Positions 44,722-53,168 of a stretch of 64,000 nucleotides of DNA are shown here, one piece after another. The translations under genes and the position numbers were made by a program. Each line of letters starts with the position of its first letter. Within the stretch, counting starts at the first letter, position 1. This stretch comes from Cellulomonas gilvus ATCC 13127 (GTDB lineage: Bacteria > Actinomycetota > Actinomycetes > Actinomycetales > Cellulomonadaceae), in NCBI RefSeq assembly GCF_000218545.1, contig NC_015671.1, positions 2,542,001-2,606,000 on the forward strand. Direction: 5' to 3'. The notes below the pieces were generated by a model. That model was not told where the DNA came from. It made no database searches and saw only the letters and a list, made by a program, of their open reading frames with translations.

Positions 44722-45797
44722 ACGAGCACGCCTGGGTGCTCATGACGGCACTACCGCCCACCACCGGACACGAGGACCTCATCCGCTTCGCAACCCGGTG
44801 CGCCCGGACCGCCCACGTCGTGCTGTGCACGCAGCCCAGCGAACCGTTCGCGGACGAGCGTGACGCGGCGCTGCGGGCCTTCGCGGCCCGGGCTGAGTTC
44901 GGAGATGCGGTTCGGGTTCACCGGATCCACTACGAGCTGCCGCAGGAGCCGACGGACGCCCCAGACTTCTGGGACCTGTGGGGCGGGCTCATGCGCGATC
45001 TGGGCGCCAGGGCCGGGGAACTGGTCGTCGCGTCGGAGCCCTACGGGGCTCGACTGGCCGAGGTGATCGACGGCCAGTTCCTCCCGTACGACCCTGACCG
45101 GAGCATCAACCCAGTGAAGGCAACCCGCCTCCGAGAGGACGCGATCGCCTCGTTCTCCCACCTGGTGGCGGAGTTCCAGCCTTTCGTGCGCAAGCGGGTC
45201 ACATTATTCGGAGCGGAGTCGGTCGGCAAGACGACCATGACGAACCGACTCGACGAACTCGGCCTGGCCGCCGCGTTCCCCGAGTGGGCCCGCCCGTACC
45301 TCGAGCTCGAGACAGTCGGCCCCGAGGTGACCGCTGAGAAGATGCACGCGATCTGGCGCGGCCAGCTGGCCCAGCAGCGCGCCGCAGACGCCATCGCGAC
45401 CCGCCGCGGCCGTGCGTTCATCGCCCAGGACACCGACCTCTTCTCCACCATCGGGTACTGGCTACTCAAAGGCGCCGAGTTCGGTGAGCCTGCCGTCCCG
45501 GCAGCGCTGTGGGCGGACGCCGCCAGGAACGCCAGCGACCTGTACATCGTGCTCGGGCAGGATGCCGTGCCGTTCGAGGCCGACCCGCTTCGATACGGCG
45601 GTCACTGCCGCGAGTCCGACGACGCGTTCTGGACCAATCTCTGCGAACGCGCCGGGCTGAACTGGATCCTGGTCGACGACGCGGATCGGGCGGCACGTGA
45701 GGATCGGGTGGTCGCGGAGCTGCGTCGGGTGTTCGGAAATCCGCTCGCCTATCAGCGTCGAGGTGCCGAGTACCAGTCCACGGGAGGTGGCCGATGA
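44718..45797 (+). CDS. nadR: NadR-like bifunctional NMN adenylyltransferase/ribosylnicotinamide kinase
   Basis: A 359-residue enzyme. The N-terminal nucleotidyltransferase domain (about residues 1-155) has ALPPTTGHEDLIRFA, a variant of the HxGH motif (Thr-Gly-His), and a C-terminal SINPVKATRLRED in place of ISxTxxR. The C-terminal kinase domain starts with Walker A GAESVGKTT (about 164-172) and includes FIAQDTDLFSTIGYWL. It would turn nicotinamide riboside into NMN and then NAD+. The N-terminal motif variation means the adenylyltransferase activity should not be taken for granted. There is no HTH domain, so regulation is left to the separate NrtR. Confidence 0.85.
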   Translation: MNEHAWVLMTALPPTTGHEDLIRFATRCARTAHVVLCTQPSEPFADERDAALRAFAARAEFGDAVRVHRIHYELPQEPTDAPDFWDLWGGLMRDLGARAGELVVASEPYGARLAEVIDGQFLPYDPDRSINPVKATRLREDAIASFSHLVAEFQPFVRKRVTLFGAESVGKTTMTNRLDELGLAAAFPEWARPYLELETVGPEVTAEKMHAIWRGQLAQQRAADAIATRRGRAFIAQDTDLFSTIGYWLLKGAEFGEPAVPAALWADAARNASDLYIVLGQDAVPFEADPLRYGGHCRESDDAFWTNLCERAGLNWILVDDADRAAREDRVVAELRRVFGNPLAYQRRGAEYQSTGGGR

Positions 45798-46459
45798 CGG
45801 CCTCCCGCGACGCCACGGGCAGGTCGCTCGAGGACTACCCACGGCCGTCCCTCGCCGTGGACACCGCCGTGCTGACGATCAAGGACCGTGCGCTGTGCGT
45901 GCTTCTCGTCCGCGCGGTGGACGTCGACGACGCGACGGCCTGGCGGCTGCCGGGAACGTTCTTGCATCCAGGCGAGACACTCGCCGACGCAGTCACACGC
46001 TCCTTGCGAGACAAGGCCGGCGTCACCGGGCTTCACCCAGAGCAGCTCCACGTGTTCGACGACCCGAGCCGAGACGACCGCGGATGGGTCCTGTCGGTCG
46101 CACACCTGGAGGTCGTCCGCGCTGACCGAATCCCCGCGACGGCCGAAAACCGCCTGGTATCAGCCTCCGAGGTTCCCGACCTCCCATTCGACCACCGCGA
46201 CATCATCGACTTCGCGGTCGAAGCCCTGCGCCGTCGCTACGAGTCGACTCCGGACCCGTCCGACCTCGTCGACCCGGCCGAACCTGACGGCTCCTTCACG
46301 CTGCGAGAGCTGCGGCAGACCCACGAGGCCGTCGCCGGCCGCCCACTGCCCCCGGACACGTTCCGCCGCACGATGCAGGGCTCGCTCGTGGACACCGGAC
46401 GCCTGAGTCTGGGGCGGCGGGGAAAGCCAGCGACCCTCTTCCGGCGACTGCCCGGCTGA
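45794..46459 (+). CDS. nrtR: NrtR-type Nudix-like transcriptional regulator of NAD metabolism
   Basis: A 221-residue regulator: an N-terminal Nudix fold (about residues 18-150) and a C-terminal winged helix (about 155-218) with FTLRELRQTHEAVAGRPLPP and FRRTMQGSLVDTGR. The Nudix box is degenerate: RSLRDKAGV stands in place of REUxEExGU, so the catalytic glutamates are lost. The domain should sense a metabolite such as ADP-ribose rather than hydrolyse it, as known for NrtR. The ATG overlaps the nadR stop, so sensor and pathway are made together. The likely operator is the palindrome at 43945-43964. Confidence 0.88.
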   Translation: MTASRDATGRSLEDYPRPSLAVDTAVLTIKDRALCVLLVRAVDVDDATAWRLPGTFLHPGETLADAVTRSLRDKAGVTGLHPEQLHVFDDPSRDDRGWVLSVAHLEVVRADRIPATAENRLVSASEVPDLPFDHRDIIDFAVEALRRRYESTPDPSDLVDPAEPDGSFTLRELRQTHEAVAGRPLPPDTFRRTMQGSLVDTGRLSLGRRGKPATLFRRLPG

Positions 46460-46488
46460 CAGGCGATGCCACCCGGGCTGCATGCTGA

Positions 46489-46776
46489 ATGCGGGTGACG
46501 ATGGACTGCGACAAGTGGGCGCTCAAGCTCGGCCCGCTGGTGCCGGGCGAGCTGCTGCTCGACTGCTTCGAGCTCGCGCGCGAGATCCGCACCACCGACA
46601 TGCAGGACTCGCCGTACGACGTGTCGTCGTACGGGCTCGCACCCGTCGCCATCGAGACCCCTGAGGGCAAGGCCGAGTACGTGCGCCGCCAGCGTGACTA
46701 CGCGACGCGCGCGAATGCGCTGCGCGTCGGGCTCCTCTCCGTGTGCGCCGCCGTCGAGGGGCCGCCGTCCCGCTGA
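46489..46776 (+). pseudogene. Stranded 3' remnant of the glycosylase-like gene
   Basis: A 95-codon ORF whose sequence from MDCDKWALKLGPLVPGELLL onward is the C-terminus of the gene at 41422-42315. Its first six residues are not homologous. Codon choice is strongly G/C-ending, as in the surrounding chromosome (for example CGCGCGAATGCGCTGCGCGTC), unlike the copy at 42180-42315. It is read as the original chromosomal 3' end, displaced when the island entered. No ribosome binding site precedes it, so it is probably not translated. Confidence 0.75.
46499..46639 (+). repeat. Right direct repeat of the NAD-salvage island
   Basis: Partner of 42038-42178. Confidence 0.85.
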
Positions 46777-46815
46777 GGCGCGCCGTGCGCCCCGGTGGAT
46801 CGAGTCGGGCGGCCC

Positions 46816-47871
46816 TCAGGACGCGTCCGGGCGCGCCTCCGTGACGCGGCGCAGGGCGCGGACGACGCCGTCGACACTCACGCGGCCGACGGGTGCGGTT
46901 CCGTCGGGTGTGTCGCGGTCGACGACCGGCAGCGCGGACTCACCGCTCGCCGCGAGCGCGTCGAGCACCTCGCCGAGCTCGTCCCCGAGGTGGACGGCGG
47001 GGCCACGACGAGCGTCTGGCTCCCCGCCCTGCAGGGGTTCGAGGTCCCCGGCCTCGAGTGTGCCGAGCGACAGCAGGCGTGCGGTGCGACCACGGCCGAC
47101 GAGGTCCGCGACGGCCGGGGACGCGGGGCGGGCCACGATCTCGAGCGGGGGCGCCACCTGTTCCAGGTGCGCGCCCGTGCTGAGCACCGCCACGCGGTCC
47201 GCCAGGCGCACGGCCTCGTCGATGTCGTGCGTGACGAGCATGACCGTGGTGCCCACCTCACGCTGGATGCGCACGAACTCGTCCTGCAGGTGGCGGCGGC
47301 CCACCGGGTCCACGGCGCCGAACGGCTCGTCCATGAGCAGCACGGGCGGGTCGGTCGCCAGGGCGCGCGCCACGCCGACGCGCTGGCGCTCGCCGCCCGA
47401 GAGCTCGTGCGGGTAGCGGCGCGCGTACCGGTCCGGTGGCAGGCCGACCAGGTCGAGCAGCTCGGCCACACGCGCGCGGGTCCGCGTGCGGTCCCAGCCG
47501 AGCAGGCGGGGCACGGTCGCGACGTTCTGCGCGACCGTGCGGTGCGGGAACAGGCCCACGTTCTGGATGACGTACCCGATGCGCCGCCGCAGCTCCACCG
47601 GGTCGGCTCGCGCGACGTCCTCGCCGTCGAGCAGCACGCGACCGCTCGTGGGCTCGATCAGTCGGTTGACCATGCGCAGCGTCGTCGACTTGCCGCATCC
47701 CGACGGGCCGACTAGGACGAGCACCTCGTGCGCGTGCACCTCGAGGCTCAGGTCGTCGACCGCGGCTGGCGCGTCCGCCGTGCGGGTGCCCGCGGGGTAG
47801 CGCTTCGCGACCCGGTCGAACCGGATCGCCGCAGCGCTCGCACCCGTCCCGGGTCCTGTGCCGTTGGTCAC
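46816..47871 (-). CDS. Quaternary-amine ABC transporter ATP-binding protein
   Basis: A 351-residue nucleotide-binding subunit of an OpuC/ProV-type importer of glycine betaine, choline or carnitine. Walker A is GPSGCGKSTT (about residues 54-63), the signature LSGGERQRVGVARAL is near 157, and Walker B VLLMDEPFGAVDPVGR follows. IQNVGLFPHRTVAQNVATVP is typical of this subfamily. A C-terminal CBS-like regulatory segment (about 250-345) is present in shortened form. The frame is open to 47991, but GTG 47871 fits a promoter with TACGGT near 47901-47906. It is divergent from the two permease genes and the binding protein. Confidence 0.85.
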   Translation of the reverse strand: MTNGTGPGTGASAAAIRFDRVAKRYPAGTRTADAPAAVDDLSLEVHAHEVLVLVGPSGCGKSTTLRMVNRLIEPTSGRVLLDGEDVARADPVELRRRIGYVIQNVGLFPHRTVAQNVATVPRLLGWDRTRTRARVAELLDLVGLPPDRYARRYPHELSGGERQRVGVARALATDPPVLLMDEPFGAVDPVGRRHLQDEFVRIQREVGTTVMLVTHDIDEAVRLADRVAVLSTGAHLEQVAPPLEIVARPASPAVADLVGRGRTARLLSLGTLEAGDLEPLQGGEPDARRGPAVHLGDELGEVLDALAASGESALPVVDRDTPDGTAPVGRVSVDGVVRALRRVTEARPDAS

Positions 47872-47976
47872 GTCTGTCGTCGCTGCCACCACGGGACGGA
47901 CCGTAACCGGGGGCACCGACACCCGCGAGCGGGCGGTGGTTCCGCAGGTCAGCGCGCGCGTGTCGGACCCCGCGGC

Positions 47977-47982
47977 TACGTT
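47977..47982 (+). promoter_or_regulatory. -10 hexamer of the permease-binding protein operon
   Basis: TACGTT, seven bases before the ATG at 47990. Confidence 0.45.
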
Positions 47983-47989
47983 CGCTGCC

Positions 47990-48679
47990 ATGTCCCCGAC
48001 CGAGGTCCCCGCGAACCCCTGGTTCTCGTGGGACTACGTCGTGCGCAACTGGGCGGACATCGAGCGCGCGGTCGGGCAGCACGTGTCGCTGACCGTGCAG
48101 GCGGTAGTGCTCGCGCTCGTCATCGCGCTCCCCCTGGCCGCGCTGGCCCACCTGCGGCCCCGGCTCGCGGGACCCGTGGTGGGGCTCGCAGGTGTCCTGT
48201 ACACCGTGCCGTCGCTCGCGCTGTTCGCGCTGCTCGCGCCGTGGACCGGCATCGGGCGGACCACCGTGCTGATCGGGCTGGTCGCGTACGCGCTGCTGGT
48301 GCTGGTGCGCAACGTGCTGGTGGGGCTGCGCGGCGTGGACCCCGCGGTCACGGACGCCGCACGCGGCATGGGGTACGGGCGCCTCCGGATGCTCGTGCAG
48401 GTCGAGCTGCCGCAGGCCCTGCCGAGCGTCGTCGCGGGGGTCCGGGTCGCCACCGTGACCACCGTCGCGCTCGTGACCGTCGGCGTCGTCGTCGGGTACG
48501 GCGGCCTCGGGCAGCTCATGTTCCGCGGGTTCCGGAGCAGGTACCACGCCGAGATCATGACCGCGACGCTGCTGTGCCTGGTGCTCGCGCTGGTCGCGGA
48601 CGTGCTCGTGGTGCTGCTGGGGCGCGCGCTGACGCCGTGGTCGCGCTCGACGCGCATGCTCGCGGAGTCCTCGACGTGA
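47990..48679 (+). CDS. Quaternary-amine ABC transporter permease (first)
   Basis: A 229-residue BPD_transp_1-type membrane subunit with five to six helices. The family motif near residue 140 (RGVDPAVTDAARGMGYGRLR, then VELPQALPSVVAGVRVAT) is the EAA loop that contacts the ATPase. GVLYTVPSLALFALLAPWTG is typical of OpuCB/ProW-like proteins. The ATG at 47990 lies seven bases after TACGTT. Confidence 0.9.
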   Translation: MSPTEVPANPWFSWDYVVRNWADIERAVGQHVSLTVQAVVLALVIALPLAALAHLRPRLAGPVVGLAGVLYTVPSLALFALLAPWTGIGRTTVLIGLVAYALLVLVRNVLVGLRGVDPAVTDAARGMGYGRLRMLVQVELPQALPSVVAGVRVATVTTVALVTVGVVVGYGGLGQLMFRGFRSRYHAEIMTATLLCLVLALVADVLVVLLGRALTPWSRSTRMLAESST

Positions 48680-48689
48680 GGGGCATGCC

Positions 48690-49466
48690 GTGGACGTGCT
48701 GACCGATGCGCTGGCCTGGCTGAACGACCCGCTGAACTGGTCGGGGACCAACGGGGTCGTCGCGCTCACCCTCGAGCACCTGCGGGTGACGGCGCTCGCG
48801 GTGCTGCTCGCCGCGGCGGTCTCGCTCCCGCTCGGGGTGGCGCTCGGGCATGCGCGCCGCGGCGCGACGCTCGGGGTCGTGGTCGCCAACACCACGCGCG
48901 CGCTGCCCACGCTCGCGCTCCTGACGCTCCTGGCGGCCACGGGACTGTTCGGCGCGACCGCGACGGTCCTGGCCTGTGCGGTGTTTGCCGTGCCACCGCT
49001 GCTCACCAACACCGTGACGGGGCTCGGCGGCGTGGACCGGGACGTCGTGGACGCGGCACGCGGGCTCGGCATGAGCGGGCGCCGGCGGCTGTGGGCCGTG
49101 GAGGTGCCGCTCGCCGGGCCGCTGATCGCGGCCGGGGCACGGACCGCCGCGGTCCAGGTGCTCGCCACCGTGCCGCTCGCCGCGCTCGTCGGCGGCCGGA
49201 GCCTCGGCACGGTGATCGTCACGGGCTTCGGCACGCAGCGTTACGGGCAGGTGCTCGCCGGCGGGCTGCTGGTCGCCGCGCTGTGCCTGCTCACCGAGGG
49301 CGTGCTGGCCCTCGCGCAACGGCTGCTCACCCCGCGTGGCGTCCGGGAAGCCGGATCGGGCCAGCGGCCTCGGCGCTCGCGTCCCACCACCGAGAAGGCA
49401 CCGGTGCCGCAGCCCGCAGCGGTTGCCGCACCCACGTCGCGCGGGTCGAATGGTCCCGCCGCGTGA
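48690..49466 (+). CDS. Quaternary-amine ABC transporter permease (second)
   Basis: A 258-residue permease paralogous to the preceding one. The EAA-loop region reads GGVDRDVVDAARGLGMSGRR, followed by VEVPLAGPLIAAGARTAAVQ. It has six helices and a proline/alanine-rich cytoplasmic tail. Two permease genes make an OpuC-type heterodimeric channel. GTG 48690 follows a GAGGGG ribosome binding site eleven bases after the previous stop. Confidence 0.88.
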   Translation: MDVLTDALAWLNDPLNWSGTNGVVALTLEHLRVTALAVLLAAAVSLPLGVALGHARRGATLGVVVANTTRALPTLALLTLLAATGLFGATATVLACAVFAVPPLLTNTVTGLGGVDRDVVDAARGLGMSGRRRLWAVEVPLAGPLIAAGARTAAVQVLATVPLAALVGGRSLGTVIVTGFGTQRYGQVLAGGLLVAALCLLTEGVLALAQRLLTPRGVREAGSGQRPRRSRPTTEKAPVPQPAAVAAPTSRGSNGPAA

Positions 49467-49554
49467 CCGGCCCTCACTGCTGCCCGGCGCGCTCGCGCGC
49501 CACCCGACCTCCCTCCGTCACCCGGACCGCACACCCTCACCCCTTGGAGTCACC

Positions 49555-50562
49555 ATGACCACCCGACGCCACCTGCGGCTGCTGTCCCTCACGGCGGTCG
49601 GCGCCGCGCTGCTGCTCTCGGGCTGCGGCGAACCCGGATCCGGCGGAGGCGAGACCGAACCGGCCGCACCCGCCTCCGCGACGGGTGCCACGTGCGCCCC
49701 GGTCGCGGGCGACCAGCTCGTGGTCCTGACCGACGACCTGGGCCTGCAGAACTCGGACAACATCATCCCGGCGCTCAACGCGAAGTTCGCGAAGGCCAAC
49801 CCCGAGGCGGTCGAGCTCCTGGACACGGTCTCCCAGAACCTCGACACCGACGGCCTGATCGCGCTCAACAAGGCCGTCGACATCGACCGGCAGACCTCCA
49901 GCGAGGCCGCGAAGGCGTTCGTCGAGGCCCAGGGGCTGGCCGCCGAGGGCACGCCGGGCAAGGGGGTCTCCCTGACGGTCGGCGCCGCGAACTTCTCGGA
50001 GAGCGCGACGCTCGCGGAGGTCTACGCGGCCGTGCTCCGCACCGGCGGGTACGACGTCACCGTCCAGACCATCGGCTCACGGGAGACCTACCTGCCCGCG
50101 CTCGAGAAGGGCGACATCGCCGCGGTGCCCGAGTACGCGGCCACGCTCGCGGACTTCCTCAACGCGACGGTCAACGGTCCGGACGCGGGGTCGGTGGCCT
50201 CCGACGACGTCGCCGAGACCGTGGCCGCGCTCACGCCGCTGGCGAAAAAGCGCGGGCTCGTGGTCGGCGAGGCCTCGGCCGCGCAGGACCAGAACGCGTT
50301 CGCCGTGACCCAGGAGTTCGCGGACGAGCACGACGTGACCACCCTCAGCGACCTGGCGACCGCGTGCCCCGGCGGTCTGACGCTGGCCGGTCCGCCCGAG
50401 TGCCCCGAGCGTCCGTTCTGCCAGCCGGGCCTCGAGGAGACCTACGGCCTGGTGTTCAGCGAGTTCACGTCGTACGACTTCGGGCTCATCGGTGAGGCCG
50501 TCCGGCAGGGCGAGACGGCCCTCGGGCTCGTGCTCTCGAGCGACGGCTCGCTCGCGGCCTGA
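49555..50562 (+). CDS. Quaternary-amine-binding lipoprotein, circularly permuted
   Basis: A 335-residue solute-binding lipoprotein of the OpuAC family. The signal peptide ends in the lipobox LLSGC with Cys24 as lipidated residue. In canonical proteins the segment LVVLEDDKGLQ...PVV and the following LNKxVDVD motif form the C-terminus. Here the equivalent (QLVVLTDDLGLQNSDNIIPA, ALNKAVDIDRQTSSEAAKAF) comes first, then the usual N-terminal block (VGAANFSESATLAEVYAAVL, IGSRETYLPALEKGDIAAVP), and the protein stops after GLVLSSDGSLAA. This is a circular permutation. GGAG lies eight bases before the ATG. It is followed by a terminator. Confidence 0.85.
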   Translation: MTTRRHLRLLSLTAVGAALLLSGCGEPGSGGGETEPAAPASATGATCAPVAGDQLVVLTDDLGLQNSDNIIPALNAKFAKANPEAVELLDTVSQNLDTDGLIALNKAVDIDRQTSSEAAKAFVEAQGLAAEGTPGKGVSLTVGAANFSESATLAEVYAAVLRTGGYDVTVQTIGSRETYLPALEKGDIAAVPEYAATLADFLNATVNGPDAGSVASDDVAETVAALTPLAKKRGLVVGEASAAQDQNAFAVTQEFADEHDVTTLSDLATACPGGLTLAGPPECPERPFCQPGLEETYGLVFSEFTSYDFGLIGEAVRQGETALGLVLSSDGSLAA

Positions 50563-50570
50563 TCGCTCGC

Positions 50571-50621
50571 GGCGCCCGGCCGCGGTCCGTCCTCACCCGA
50601 GCGTGGACCCGGCCGGGCGCC
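50571..50621. terminator. Bidirectional hairpin terminator
   Basis: A perfect 11-base stem (50571-50581 with 50611-50621) with an inner GGTCC/GGACC pair, between convergent genes. Confidence 0.8.
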
Positions 50622-50644
50622 GTCGCCCGCCCTGGCGTGCGCGG

Positions 50645-52090
50645 TCAGAGGCCTGCGGCCTCGCCGAACCGCAACCAGACCTCGCTGACCGTGGGGTAGG
50701 ACGGGACGGCGTGCCACAACCTGCTCAGGGGCACCTCGCCGACCACGGCGATCGTCGCGGCGTGCAGCATCTCGGCCGCATCGGGTCCGACGAACGTCGC
50801 GCCCACCACGCGGTCGTCCCGGCCCGCGTCGAGCACCAGCGCGGCGCGGCCGGCGTACTCGGGTGACACGACCGACGCCCCGGCGAGGTCGGCGAGGTCG
50901 TAGCTCACCACGCGCACGTCGAGGCCCGCGTCGCGCGCCGCGCGCTCGGTGAGCCCCACCCAGGCGACCTCCGGCTGCGTGAACACGACCTGCGGCACGG
51001 CCGCGTGGTCGGCGGTCGCGCGGTACCGGCTCCACGGCCCGGCCGCGGCCTCGGCCGTGCGCGCAGCCTCGTCGCCGCCGAACCGCGCGGCGACCACGTC
51101 GCCGACCACGCGCGCGTCGTACTTGCCCTGATGGGTGGTCCCCGTGCGGCCCGTGACGTCGCCCGCGGCGAACAGCCAGCCACCCGCGACGCCGTTCACC
51201 TGCATCGCGTCGTCCACCTCGACGGGCCGTCCGGGCTCGAGCCCGATGGTCTCCAGACCTAGGTCGGTGGTCCGCGGGTGCCGTCCGGTCGCGACCAGGA
51301 CCTCGTCGGCGTGCACGTCGGGGCCCTGCGTGACGCGCAGGTGCACGCCGTCGTCGTCGCGCGTCACCGCGATCGCCTCGGTGCCGAACCGCACGTCGAC
51401 CGCGCGCGCGACGAGCGCGTCGGCCACGGCCTCACCCGCGAACGGCTCGGCGTCGGCGAGCAGGCGCGGCCCGCGGACCAGCAGCGTGACGTGCGCGCCC
51501 AGGTCGGCGTACGCGCACGCCATCTCGACACCGACGACGCCTCCGCCCAGGATCGCGAGGCGTCCGGGGACGTGCGTCGCCGACGTCGCGTCACGACTGG
51601 TCCAGGGCGCAGCACCCCGCAGCCCGTCGACGGGCGGGATGGTCGCACCCGACCCGGTCGCCAGGATCACGGCGTGCCGGGCGTGCACCAGGACGGTGCC
51701 CGCGTCGGAACGGACCGCGAGCTCGCGCGGACCGAGGAACCGCGCCTGCCCGCGCACGAGCGCGATGCCGGCGCCGCGGACCCACTCCTCCTGCCCCGAG
51801 TCATCCCAGTGGTGCGTGATCTCGTCGCGGCGGGCCAGCACCGCCGCGACGTCCGGTGCACCGGGGTCGGCGACGCCCGGTGTGCGCCGCGCGGCGTCAC
51901 GTGCGGCGCCGGCGCGCAGCAGCACCTTGGACGGCATGCAGGCCCAGTACGAGCACTCGCCGCCGACGAGTGCACCCTCGACGATCGCGACCGAGAGCCC
52001 GGTCCGGGCCGCGCGGTCGGCCGCGTTCTCCCCCACGGCGCCACCGCCCACCACCACGACGTCGAACGTGTGCTCCTGCGTGCCGGCCAT
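50645..52090 (-). CDS. Class I pyridine nucleotide-disulfide oxidoreductase
   Basis: A 481-residue FAD enzyme of the dihydrolipoamide dehydrogenase/mercuric reductase fold. FAD site VVVVGGGAVGENAADRAA; redox cysteines Cys46 and Cys51 in GGECSYWACMPSK; NAD(P) site LAILGGGVVGVEMACAYADL; second FAD site GWLFAAGDVTG. The C-terminal dimerisation domain ends with WHAVPSYPTVSEVW, in which a His and Glu pair would form the catalytic base, spaced differently from the usual HPTxxE. It is probably a soluble disulfide or quinone reductase. No metal-resistance gene is near, so mercuric reductase is unlikely. Confidence 0.87.
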   Translation of the reverse strand: MAGTQEHTFDVVVVGGGAVGENAADRAARTGLSVAIVEGALVGGECSYWACMPSKVLLRAGAARDAARRTPGVADPGAPDVAAVLARRDEITHHWDDSGQEEWVRGAGIALVRGQARFLGPRELAVRSDAGTVLVHARHAVILATGSGATIPPVDGLRGAAPWTSRDATSATHVPGRLAILGGGVVGVEMACAYADLGAHVTLLVRGPRLLADAEPFAGEAVADALVARAVDVRFGTEAIAVTRDDDGVHLRVTQGPDVHADEVLVATGRHPRTTDLGLETIGLEPGRPVEVDDAMQVNGVAGGWLFAAGDVTGRTGTTHQGKYDARVVGDVVAARFGGDEAARTAEAAAGPWSRYRATADHAAVPQVVFTQPEVAWVGLTERAARDAGLDVRVVSYDLADLAGASVVSPEYAGRAALVLDAGRDDRVVGATFVGPDAAEMLHAATIAVVGEVPLSRLWHAVPSYPTVSEVWLRFGEAAGL

Positions 52091-52207
52091 GGGTGACTCC
52101 TCGGTGCGGTCGAGCGGGACGGTCCGCGGTCATCGTGACCCGCGGGTGCGCCACCCGCGCGGCGAGCGGAGCGCGGCACGCGGACGCCGCGTCGCCGTGG
52201 CTGCGGC

Positions 52208-53125
52208 TCAGTGCCGCGCGTCGGCGGCGATGACGTCCAGCAGGGCCTGGGCGGCATCCGGCACGCGCGGCAGCGTGGGCGACCACACCACGCTCAGCGG
52301 GCGTGTGACGCGCAGGTCCGCGAGCGGCACCCGCACCAGCGAGCCCGCGAGCAGCGCGTCGCGGACCGCCAGGAGGCTGAGCACCGCCGGCCCGGCACCC
52401 GCGGCAGCGGTGGCGCGCACGGCCGCGGTGGTCGGCAGCAGGGCCACGGGTCGCGGCAGTGCGGACGCCGGGACGTGCACGTGGGCCTGCAGCGCAGCCT
52501 CGAGCGCCGCGCGCGTCCCGGAGCCGTCCTCCCGCGTGACCAGCGCGGTCGCGGCGAGCTCGGCCGACGTGAGCGGGGTCGCGCGGTGCGCCCACGGGTG
52601 CTGCGGGCCGACGACCACCACGAGCTCGTCGTGCGCGAGCGTGCGGGACTCCAGGTCGGCCGGCAGGTGCGGGGTCTCGACGAAGCCGAGGTCGTGCGAA
52701 CCCGCGCGCACCAGCGCGAGCACGGCCGCGCTGTTGGCGGCCGTGAGCTCCACGGAGTCGCTGCCCGGCGCACCCGTCGCGCGCAGCCGCACCAACCAGC
52801 CCGGCATGAGGTGCTCGGCGACTGTGAGGCTCGCGGCGACGCGCAGCGGCGCCGCCCCGGGCGCTCGCAGCGCGGCCACCGCGACCTCGAACCGGGTCGC
52901 GGCCTCGACCACGTCCCGCGCCCACGTCGCGACGAGCCGGCCGGGCTCGGACAGCGCAGAGCCACGCGCTGACCGATCGACGAGCCGTGCCCCCACCTCG
53001 CGCTCGAGCGCGCGCACGCGCTGCGAGACGGCCTGCTGGCTGAGCCCGAGCGCACGCGCCGCGGCGGAGATGCTGCCGTGCGCCTCGATCGCGGCGAGCA
53101 CGCGCAGCGCTGTCAGGTCAGCCAT
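52208..53125 (-). CDS. LysR-family transcriptional regulator
   Basis: A 305-residue regulator with a LysR winged helix at residues 1-60 (LRVLAAIEAHGSISAAARAL, then SQQAVSQRVRALEREVG) and a substrate-binding domain of two Rossmann lobes (AASLTVAEHLMPGWL and LVVVVGPQHPWA). The ATG at 53125 is 44 bases from an inverted repeat (53169-53189) that fits a LysR site. It is divergent from the TDT transporter gene. Confidence 0.93.
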   Translation of the reverse strand: MADLTALRVLAAIEAHGSISAAARALGLSQQAVSQRVRALEREVGARLVDRSARGSALSEPGRLVATWARDVVEAATRFEVAVAALRAPGAAPLRVAASLTVAEHLMPGWLVRLRATGAPGSDSVELTAANSAAVLALVRAGSHDLGFVETPHLPADLESRTLAHDELVVVVGPQHPWAHRATPLTSAELAATALVTREDGSGTRAALEAALQAHVHVPASALPRPVALLPTTAAVRATAAAGAGPAVLSLLAVRDALLAGSLVRVPLADLRVTRPLSVVWSPTLPRVPDAAQALLDVIAADARH

Positions 53126-53168
53126 GGGCGGTCACGGCCACCATCTCCGGTTGTGCGGGCGCTCGTCG

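Larger units (their letters stand above)
42179..46498. mobile_element. Putative genomic island framed by direct repeats
   Basis: About 4.3 kb between the two repeat copies. It carries the replacement 3' end of the glycosylase-like gene, a HEAT-repeat protein gene and the pnuC-nadR-nrtR operon. The HEAT-repeat gene uses more A and T at third positions than the rest of the window. No integrase, transposase or recombinase gene is present, so the element is either a passenger, a remnant, or was brought in by homologous recombination. Confidence 0.6.

Noticed and set aside
45794-46459. Active Nudix hydrolase
   Set aside because: The catalytic REUxEE part of the Nudix box is replaced by RSLRDK and a C-terminal winged helix follows, so it is a regulator.
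42179-46498. Integrase or transposase gene in the island
   Set aside because: All ORFs were examined on both strands; none has a tyrosine or serine recombinase motif or a DDE signature.
46489-46776. Independent small gene
   Set aside because: It matches only the C-terminus of the gene at 41422-42315 and has no ribosome binding site, so it is better read as a stranded gene end.
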